Shown piece after piece: positions 45,944 through 53,160 of a stretch of DNA of 64,000 bases. The DNA is taken from the NCBI GenBank assembly GCA_024509875.1, contig JAMPIV010005814.1, positions 1 through 64,000 on the forward strand. Direction: 5' to 3'. The notes below the pieces were generated by a model. The model saw nothing but the letters and a program-made list of their open reading frames with translations, ran no database searches and was not told where the DNA came from. A program made the translations under genes and the position numbers. How positions within the stretch are numbered: position 1 is the stretch's first letter; the number at the start of each line of letters is the position of its first letter. The stretch is from Oreohelix idahoensis (lineage: Eukaryota > Mollusca > Gastropoda > Stylommatophora > Oreohelicidae).

Positions 45944-47743
45944 CTATTTAGCATAGTTGCGATTGTTATTTTCTCTTTGGTCCAAATATCTTTGTGATGG
46001 ATTTTGTCTCCAGAAAAAATTACCACAAGGTTGACAACCTCTATTGGAGTCACCTTTTCCAAAGTTCCTATAAATATTAGAAACAAAATTCTGAGGACTT
46101 TTAAATTGTCTCCAATTACTTGAAGAAGGAAAATTACCACGTGATGAACGCTCTTGGCGCTGTTCATAATCACGATTATCTTTCTTAGCAAAATTGTTAT
46201 TATTTTTGCCTGTGGCAATGTGCTTAACAGATGGATCATACTGCTTGGGCTGAGTATGACGCGTAACCAGAATGGTAGAATTTTTTTTGTTTAGCAGATA
46301 ATGATTACCATTCTGGGAATGAGTACTAATAGGTTTGTTTTCTGATGTCACCTTATCAGGACTGACCACTACAGTCGGATTACTTTTGTTGGCCTGACGC
46401 CAACTCCCATTAGAGGCAGTATCGCTATTTCGTGGGAAACAATATTTGCCACGAAAAGATTTATTCACATATTGTTTATTATTACCTTGAGCATTGAGTG
46501 CATGTGGCTGGCTCTTTGCATTCGTAACATAATGACCATCAGGTTTATGTTTAAATCTATCCACCTTGGTAGTAGATAACAACTTATCGTTCAAAACAAT
46601 ATCTAATAAGCCGTCAACTCTTTTACGAAGTTTTATAACTTCTGCTTCTGCAATAGTTTTCTCTCTAGCAACAGCTTTGTATACTCTCTCGTTAACTTTC
46701 CTGTTATAATCCAACCTTATGTCATGTAGCTGAGAAGTAAGAGTCTTTTCTCTAGTGATCCTATCTCTAAGATCTATTTTCAAATTTTCATTTTGAGATG
46801 TAGTTTCTAAAACTGTAGCTCTTTCCTGAATCAATTCAAGTTTAAGTGCTTCAATAGCACTATGCTGGCTAGTTACAAATTCATCAATCTTTTCAGGAAC
46901 AACTATATCCTTCTCATTCACTACCTTTGTTTCTTTCAGTTCCATAGATGACATCTTCTCCTCATGCAAGTTCATAATTTCTTCAGTTTGCATGTGCATC
47001 TGCAATTTTTTCTCTTTTGCTCCAAGTTTCTGATCCTCAATTTCTATTTTCTGTTTTTCAATCTCAAATTCCAAATCTATATAATTTGACTTCCACTTCT
47101 CATTGTTTATTTTGACTTGTTCTAGCTCTCTAATAAGAGCATGTTCTTTACATAGATATTTGTCTTTAATTAAGTTCATCTCATCTTCCAACTCTTTTTT
47201 CTCCTTTTCCAGTTGAAAATGTCTTAACTCATTCTCTTGAGGAAGAGCTAATGTTTCTATTATCTTCCACAGTAGTTTTAAATCAAGCGTGGAGGAGTTC
47301 ACCTGCTCCATCTGGTTATTCCACAACTGTTTTAATGAGATTACTTCATCATCTAACTGTTTCTTCTGACTAAGAGAAGAGTCATAGAATTTCTTATTAT
47401 CTTCTATCAACATTGTCACTTTACCCTTTAACACAGTATTTTCAGAATTCATTGCTGATAACTTATCAGTAAGAGCTTTCTTTTCATTCTGAAGCTCATT
47501 TATTGTTTCCTTTAATGAACCCAACTCCAAACTACTGCTCCTCTGAGTATTTGGTTTTCCCTCATCATAAAAAATTGTAGATATCAACTTGGAAAGTCTC
47601 AATGCTTTCTCTTTTGAATAGCCGTATCCAAACTTACACAAGGCATATTGTTTTAGATCCTGACTCACTTGAAGTAGGAGCTGTTCTGTGGCATATTCTT
47701 CACAGCTTGAGCCAAATAAACGTAATTTTTTTTCCTCCCTCAC
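45944..47743 (-). CDS. Element N coiled-coil, gag-like protein
   Basis: A 599-codon uninterrupted frame. The N-terminal ~65 residues are globular-looking (CEEYATEQLLLQVSQDLKQY, then a KALRLSKLISTIFYDE helix). Residues ~75-390 form a long coiled coil rich in Lys, Glu and Leu. The last ~200 residues are Asn/Gln/Ser/Arg-rich and basic, with one CQPCG, like the RNA-binding tail of a gag. I recognise no known domain. It could be a structural protein packaging the element's RNA with pol supplied by another element. The start is uncertain: this frame opens with GTG 30 bp inside the truncated LTR, an ATG lies 25 bp upstream in another frame, and an A8 run lies between. Confidence 0.65.
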   Translation of the reverse strand: MREEKKLRLFGSSCEEYATEQLLLQVSQDLKQYALCKFGYGYSKEKALRLSKLISTIFYDEGKPNTQRSSSLELGSLKETINELQNEKKALTDKLSAMNSENTVLKGKVTMLIEDNKKFYDSSLSQKKQLDDEVISLKQLWNNQMEQVNSSTLDLKLLWKIIETLALPQENELRHFQLEKEKKELEDEMNLIKDKYLCKEHALIRELEQVKINNEKWKSNYIDLEFEIEKQKIEIEDQKLGAKEKKLQMHMQTEEIMNLHEEKMSSMELKETKVVNEKDIVVPEKIDEFVTSQHSAIEALKLELIQERATVLETTSQNENLKIDLRDRITREKTLTSQLHDIRLDYNRKVNERVYKAVAREKTIAEAEVIKLRKRVDGLLDIVLNDKLLSTTKVDRFKHKPDGHYVTNAKSQPHALNAQGNNKQYVNKSFRGKYCFPRNSDTASNGSWRQANKSNPTVVVSPDKVTSENKPISTHSQNGNHYLLNKKNSTILVTRHTQPKQYDPSVKHIATGKNNNNFAKKDNRDYEQRQERSSRGNFPSSSNWRQFKSPQNFVSNIYRNFGKGDSNRGCQPCGNFFWRQNPSQRYLDQRENNNRNYAK

Positions 47744-47774
47744 GGAGAAAATAATCCAACATATCCATTATGTC

Positions 47775-48464
47775 TAAGTGGATCGTGAGCTGATAAAACT
47801 TGTCATATCATAGACTCTATAATGAGGCAGGCTAGGCAAAAGTCAACATCACATGATGGCGATAAAGTTACTCAGCAAAAAGGATTCAGTTACCTGTTCA
47901 TCAGGAATTAAATCACATATGCCTCCAGGCATTTGAAATAACATAGAGATATATCATCTCAAAAAAGGAACAACAATGATGATGACTCCTTCCTGAATAA
48001 TATAAGCGAAGACGCTAGCACACCGCTACGTCTCGCCTTACCAGCATTTCTGCTCAGACTGACCTGGGCGGAAATCATTCAAACACTGCCACAAACAAAG
48101 ACATGCGCAGAAACACGCGAATCGAATACAACTCAGGTAACTTACGAAACAAAGAATGTTCTACGATGTTCGACTAAAGATTCGAACCTTAAAAGGAAAT
48201 GAATCTTGAAACATTGCGATTGCCAACTGTTTTCTAAGAACTGGCGAGCTGAGCGCTCCGTATATGGACATGACTCAAAATCGTTCACACAAACTATCGG
48301 CAACTATACTATCAGACTATCGTCACACGATTAGACAACTAGTAGAAATAAGAAGTGACTACAATTCCATGAGTTACTTCCCATGCATTAAAAAATTTAA
48401 CTATAGTCAGAATGCATGGTCAGAATAAATAGTCAGAATAAGTTGCGACAAGTTTAGCGCAACA
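47775..48464 (-). repeat. Element N 5' LTR (truncated)
   Basis: 690 bp matching the outer half of the left LTR, from TGTTGCGCTAAAC (minus strand, 48464) to CACGATCCACTTA. The remaining 708 bp are deleted. Confidence 0.85.
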
Positions 48465-48482
48465 ATGAAACAATCCTCAACA

Positions 48483-48575
48483 GTATTGCCACATCCCCCC
48501 TATCAGCCCAGACCACGCTCCGAGCGACTTCCACCTGTTTGGACCCCTGAAAGAGTTCATCTTGTTTGTTTAAAA
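48483..48575 (+). pseudogene. mariner transposase, C-terminal part
   Basis: After the second GTATT, the plus strand continues the transposase of 34146-35024 at the codon where element A entered. After one extra base it encodes the APSDFHLFGPLKEF box, with the third catalytic Asp of the D,D34D triad. Similarity ends near 48565, so the last ~50 codons and the right terminal repeat are absent. All three catalytic Asp codons are thus present in the two halves, although the gene is broken. Confidence 0.9.
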
Positions 48576-48689
48576 AAAACAAAAACCTACTCATTTTTGT
48601 TTATGATTGCATATTGTATATGAATGCTGTTATGTTAACTTTATAATGTTGCATGCCTTTAAATTAATACTTAAAGTAACATGTGTGTG

Positions 48690-48797
48690 TGGAGAGTCGC
48701 GCTGGTGTAATGGTTAAGACGTTGGGCTAGCGACCAGGTTTTCAAGGTTCAAGCCTGGGCGCCGGCATTTGTAGGAGTGTCATCGACCGGGAATGTA
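48690..48797 (+). repeat. tRNA-derived SINE head
   Basis: The A-box-like TGGTGTAATGGTTAAG (48703-48718) and the B-box-like GGTTCAAGCCT (48747-48757) are spaced as in a tRNA-type RNA polymerase III promoter. A CGACCGGGAATGTAAG segment follows. It lacks a convincing cloverleaf anticodon arm, so a SINE head is likelier than a tRNA gene. Element B's truncated 5' LTR abuts it directly. Confidence 0.65.
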
Positions 48798-48798
48798 A

Positions 48799-50472
48799 GT
48801 TTTTTGTGAAAACGCAAGTAGAGACGGACGGACTAACAGATAAAAATCCATACTTGACTGAAGCATGACTGAAATGACTTTAGTGTAGGAAATTTGAATT
48901 TGAAAAAACACAAGGCATTGATTGGCCACAGACAATCATATTATCAGCGCTCAGACGCGCTTTTTTGCCATTCCTCAATAGTTGTCCAGTGATAGACACA
49001 GTAAATTTTAAGTGTGGTGATTTCCAATGAAGTAAATTGAAATAACTTCAGGGACGCCATACTATAGCCAGCAGCTCAGCTGAGTTTTGCTAGCATTTCT
49101 GTGTTCTTTATTCATAATCTGGTAAGATTGAAATTATTTCTTTGTATATTTTAAATATTGTTTAATGTTTCGAGTGATTTGATACTGCCATATCGAAATC
49201 TAGCCTTACAACAAGTAAGGATTTGCTCTAGACCCCCCGCCCTAGTTCAGGGTCTAGGGACAAACAATATATATAAACTCCAGCAAGGATTAGGAAGGAC
49301 AGATCAAGTGTTGAGATCAGTGGAACATATCACCTATCCTATTCTATGGCAGGAAGCTAATAAACATATTTCGGAATATGTAGTCTGGGAGAACTTATCC
49401 TATGTGAAACCAACTTGGTAAGATGTGTTGTATGGTCAGAGAGATCTGACCCTGTCTAAGTGGTGTTATTGTAAATTGTTACGTGTAGAAGTGGCTCCTT
49501 AGGTAAGGTTCTGAACCTAAACCAATACTTTATTTCAGAGCTGTGAGTTTTTTATGTTGACACCAAAAGGTGGTGTCAAATGCTGGGTAAATAATTGACA
49601 GTGAGGACCCGTGCAGTGTCGCATCTCGGCAGAACAGCCTTGTATTGCCCCCAAGCACAGAGAGGTGGGGCCACCCGATATATTGCCCCCAAGCACGGAG
49701 AGGTGGGGCCACCCGATATATTGCCCCCAAGCACGGAGAGGTGGGGCCACCCGATATATTGCCCCCAAGCACAGAGAGGTGGGGCCACCAGATTCCAGCA
49801 CCAGAACTACTCTTTCAAAGTTACGTAAGCAGGCTGGTCTGCTGGATTTACACCAACTTCATAGACATAGCACCCAAAGTGAATTACTACTAAAACATCC
49901 CATTTCCTTCCATCATTAATGGACAATGTTTGGTAGGCATAGACAGGGAGGGATGAAGGCACCCCAACAGCACATCTATTCATCGTTCTCCCAGGGAAAA
50001 TAAAATTATGAACTGTAGAAATATTAACTAATCGTGAAAATTTTTTACGTACACACCTTTTATTTATCATGCCATTTATTCATGCCATTCACTCATAAAT
50101 TCCAAAATCTTTCATATGTTCTGGCCAAAATAAAACCTGGTTCAGAACAAATAAATTTAAAAAAGATTTACTTTCTAAAATTTCACCAGCTGAATTTAGT
50201 TCATTGTGTTCTAAATTTTATTGATAATATTATATTATTTAATATCTGTGTGTGTGTGTTTGTATATGTCAATACAACACATTACATTCAGTACCCTAGA
50301 TTTTAACGTAGCCACATTCATTAGAAAAAAAGATAGGTGTGAGGTCGTAGTGGTAGCAAGAAAGGCCTTCTGAAAATTCACAGCTACATTTTATCTCAGG
50401 AGCCTTCACAGCTGACCTCATACATCACACTTAGTAATATCACCATCATACAATACCATCAAAACCACTACA
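48799..50472 (+). repeat. Element B 5' LTR (5'-truncated)
   Basis: Matches 55828-57504 from GTTTTTTGTGAAAACGCAAG to the CCACTACA end, and includes AATAAA-type signals near 50130-50155. It joins SINE sequence on the left. Confidence 0.9.
49654..49796. repeat. 38-bp tandem repeat in element B 5' LTR, ~4 copies
   Basis: The unit ATTGCCCCCAAGCACGGAGA plus GGTGGGGCCACCCGATAT contains the self-complementary GTGGGGCCAC. The matching array in the 3' LTR is at 56685-56827 with the same copy number. Confidence 0.95.
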
Positions 50473-50477
50473 TATAT

Positions 50478-50495
50478 TGGGGTCTTGTCCCGGGA
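50478..50495 (+). promoter_or_regulatory. Element B putative primer-binding site
   Basis: TGGGGTCTTGTCCCGGGA, 5 bp after the 5' LTR end. It starts with TGG and has the length expected for pairing with a tRNA 3' end. The tRNA is not identified. Confidence 0.65.
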
Positions 50496-50740
50496 TAATT
50501 AGCATAAACAGTAATATAAGGATCTCCTGGTGGGAGAAATAAAATTAGGGGAACCAAATTGTAAAATTCCCATAAAATTAAAAGTGTCCCTTTAAATTAA
50601 AAGGGCAATTAGAAGTTGGTGAATCTTCACAGCCAGTGTTAGTTAATTAATTAATTAGAATTATTTTAGTCTAGAGTAATTATAAGTACTTTAGTGGTTG
50701 GAAATTTTACTTTGCTTATTGCTAGATTTGTTTAAAAAGT

Positions 50741-52450
50741 ATGGCGGAGCTGGCAAAATTTAGATCAGCTGCTGTGCTGACGGCAAAGGAGATGGGAATG
50801 GATGGCCAGATTTTAATTCAATACGTAACGGCTGAATGTGATAAGTATATTGAACGGGAAGAAAGAAGATTAGAAAAAGAGGCTGAAAGAAAATTAGAGT
50901 CTGAAAGGTTGGCTGAAGAGAAGAGGTTAGAGGCTGATAGAGAAATTAAGAGGCTGCAGATTGAGGCAGAAGACAAACGACAGCAAAGGGAGGCAGAAGA
51001 AAAAAGATTGACTGCCGAAAGGGAGGCAGAAGATAGAAGGTTGCAAAGGGAGCACGAATTACGACTAAGGGAGCTGGAATTACAAGGCCAGGCTCCTGAA
51101 AATGGTGCCAGCCCTTTTGCCTCAGATGCTACGCCCAGTCTGGGAGCCTCAAACTCAGCTATGGGGTTTCATTTAGACCATTTTGTTGAAAAAGACGATG
51201 ACATAGAGGGGTACCTAGGACGTTTTGAGTTATTAGCTACTACATATGGGTTAGAGAGAGAGAGGTGGAGTTTAAAGCTATCACAGGGACTGAGAGGTAC
51301 TTCTTATGAAGTCTTCGCAAAAATGAACAGAGAAGACCAAGACAATTATGACATGTTAAAGCAGGCTTTGTTATTGAGGTACGAAAAAAATGGTGAATTT
51401 TATCGTAAGAAATTTAGAAATGCCAAACTGTTGTCTGGGGAGACATACCACCAATTCTCTGCCAGACTGGAAACCTATTTGGAGAAATGGACTGCTCTGG
51501 GGAAGACCCAAGATCTTAAAGAAATGATCATGATTGAGCAATTGAGAGAGTCCATGGCTCCAGACATGAGAAAATTCCTCATGGAACAAGGTGCAGAGAA
51601 ATTGGGAGAGGTTTTAAATGTCGCTGAAAGGTATCAGGCAGCCCAGGCAGAGGTAAGTGGTGCTAAAAAGAAGCACATAGACAATTTTAAAGCTCCACAG
51701 CAATTTAATAAATTTGATAATAGAGAGCAGGGAAATAAAGGTAGGACAAACTTTGAACGGCCAAGAAATGACTACCGAGACAGAAACTCACAGTTCAATG
51801 ACCAAAAATTCAATGAAAGAAAACCGTTGAACCAAGGAAAAAGATGGTGTAAATGGTGCAAGAAAGATAACCATAACACCGAATTTTGTAGAAGGAAACC
51901 TTCAAACATTACTGCAATGAAGTCGGGGACGCAAAGATTAAAGGTTAATCCTAATGGACAACAGGAACCTTATCACCCCCCAGTTTGTGAGGATGTTATT
52001 TGTAATGGGGTCACCATAAGGTGCCTTTATGATACAGGTTTGGATTATGATTCAGTTGTAAAGTCTAGCCTAGTGGACCCAAGTCAGTATACCACAGAAA
52101 CAGTGGAAATACAAGGGGCGACTAAGGACATACCACTCATGACACTTCTCATCGCAAGGATAACGGTGAAAACTCGCTATGTGGAAGGAGAAATCAGAGC
52201 AGCAGTGATAGATGAACCAATCTACCCTCTGATATTGGGGTGCAGATACGTCTTCTTGGGGAATCCCGAGAAACCTGTGATCATGGCGACAGTGCAGACC
52301 AGGTCACAGAAGAAGGAGGAAGAAGGTGAACCTATAAATGCTCATCCAGAGGAGATGAGGAAGGCGCAGGCTGAGGATAGGACACTCAAGCCATGTTTTA
52401 AAAATTGCCCAAATGCCACACACCTCCGAGCAAGGGGGAATATTTTATGA
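50741..52450 (+). CDS. Element B gag-protease
   Basis: 569 codons, intact. Residues ~25-125 form a charged coiled coil (EERRLEKEAERKLESERLAE and similar), and ~140-300 a capsid-like helical domain (GFHLDHFVEKDDDIEGYLGR...YDMLKQALLLRYEKNGEFYR). A basic linker follows, then a CCHC knuckle WCKWCKKDNHNTEFC (about 370-384, CX2CX4HX4C). After that comes a retropepsin-like domain with IRCLYDTGLDYDSVV (DTG near 430) and PLILGCRYV. The residue after DTG is Leu where Ala, Ser or Cys is usual. The start ATG is the first after the primer site in this frame. The ORF overlaps the next frame by ~45 bp; a CCCAAAT heptamer at 52408-52414, in register for -1 slippage, could connect them. Confidence 0.88.
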   Translation: MAELAKFRSAAVLTAKEMGMDGQILIQYVTAECDKYIEREERRLEKEAERKLESERLAEEKRLEADREIKRLQIEAEDKRQQREAEEKRLTAEREAEDRRLQREHELRLRELELQGQAPENGASPFASDATPSLGASNSAMGFHLDHFVEKDDDIEGYLGRFELLATTYGLERERWSLKLSQGLRGTSYEVFAKMNREDQDNYDMLKQALLLRYEKNGEFYRKKFRNAKLLSGETYHQFSARLETYLEKWTALGKTQDLKEMIMIEQLRESMAPDMRKFLMEQGAEKLGEVLNVAERYQAAQAEVSGAKKKHIDNFKAPQQFNKFDNREQGNKGRTNFERPRNDYRDRNSQFNDQKFNERKPLNQGKRWCKWCKKDNHNTEFCRRKPSNITAMKSGTQRLKVNPNGQQEPYHPPVCEDVICNGVTIRCLYDTGLDYDSVVKSSLVDPSQYTTETVEIQGATKDIPLMTLLIARITVKTRYVEGEIRAAVIDEPIYPLILGCRYVFLGNPEKPVIMATVQTRSQKKEEEGEPINAHPEEMRKAQAEDRTLKPCFKNCPNATHLRARGNIL

Positions 52451-53160
52451 AGAACAAACTCTTATACAGGAAGACAGGAGCTAGATCCACTGGTCACGAA
52501 CAGTTGGTTCTTCCCAAGATATATAGGGCAAATTTAATAAGGAGCTTACATGTTGGAAAAGATGGGGACCATGAAAAAGTCGGTACCATCTGCCAAAAAG
52601 TTGCTCGCAAATACTATTGGCCCGACGTAAATGTCGATATTGAAAACTTTGTAGAAGCATGTGGCATATTTCATGAGGGAACACCCACAAAGGGAAAATA
52701 TGTGCAGGACCTAGAAACGCCACGGGGCAAAATTAGGCCTGGAAGGAAAACTAATGATACTCAAGGAGACAAAGTGCAATGGGAGCCCCCTTTTCACACC
52801 CAGTCTTCACTTGAATGGATTAACATGGCCACTATGCGAAGAGTACAAAGAAGAAATTTTACCCAGGATAAGATGACAATCCCTCGGTCAGACTTATATA
52901 AACTGGAAGAACAGAAAAGAGAGCGAAGATCTCTCATAAGCAATCTAAAGTGGAGAGATAAACCCAAGAAAAAAATTGGTAGTGGTCGATTTGTGAGTGA
53001 TGATTCTAGGAAGAAAAGTCCTCACTATGGCGCTTCTAATGGACGGGACCAGACGGGTTCCAGGAAAAATACGTATGATAAATTAAAAATCCAGATGTAA
53101 CTATTAAGGACCTGGACGGATGAGAAGGCGGAAGAACCTGTTACCTCATCTTATCAATAC
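52405..53160 (+). pseudogene. Element B integrase remnant with core replaced
   Basis: The frame begins with the usual pre-integrase segment (GEYFMKNKLLYRKTG) and the zinc-binding region HVGKDGDHEKV...YYWPDVNVDIENFVEACGIF. There the second Cys is Phe. After residue ~95 the expected catalytic core (VD-GP, SDQG and ER-N boxes) is absent. In its place are ~125 basic, Arg/Lys-rich codons with no integrase motif (KVQWEPPFHTQSSLEWIN, RSDLYKLEEQKRERRS), ending in TAA at 53098-53100. Downstream, in the same frame, EEPVTSSYQYVNELTTRLK is again integrase C-terminal sequence. So D, D and E are all missing and strand transfer is not expected. Confidence 0.8.

Larger units (their letters stand above)
43697..48464 (-). 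mobile_element. Element N: LTR element with a gag-like ORF and no pol
   Basis: Inserted in element A's 5' LTR with TSD ATGAA (43692-43696 and 48465-48469). Ends are TGTTGCG...CGCAACA. The left LTR is complete (43697-45107, 1411 bp). The right LTR keeps only 690 bp (47775-48464, matching 44405-45107). On the coding strand the lost 708 bp are the LTR's inner end, and no primer-binding site follows. Between the LTRs is one 599-codon ORF. The internal region (2.7 kb) is too short for pol, so it is non-autonomous. Confidence 0.87.
35025..48482 (-). mobile_element. Gypsy-like LTR retrotransposon A (Gmr1-type order)
   Basis: The LTRs are at 35025-36272 and 42461-43696 plus 48470-48482. The 5' LTR (right side) is split by element N. 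LTRs begin TGTTGAGGATTGTTTCA and end GAAGTCCTTAACA on the minus strand. A 5-bp TSD GTATT flanks the whole (35020-35024, 48483-48487). Coding order on the minus strand is gag (41274 to ~39700), protease (~39690-39400), then INT-RT-RNase H (39090-36457). The two LTRs differ at few positions, so the insertion is not old, yet gag and pol each carry disabling changes. Confidence 0.93.

Noticed and set aside
45718..46239. 173-codon minus-strand ORF in element N
   Set aside because: It overlaps the end of the 599-codon ORF in another frame, and the amino-acid make-up (Ile/Leu-rich, no motif) fits a shadow frame.
48694..48770. Functional tRNA gene
   Set aside because: A- and B-box-like motifs are present, but a consistent cloverleaf with anticodon arm could not be drawn and SINE-type sequence follows.
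49530..49919. ORFs on both strands across the element B LTR (also at 56561-56950)
   Set aside because: Produced by the 38-bp tandem repeat within the LTR. Both strands are open and no known protein is recognisable.
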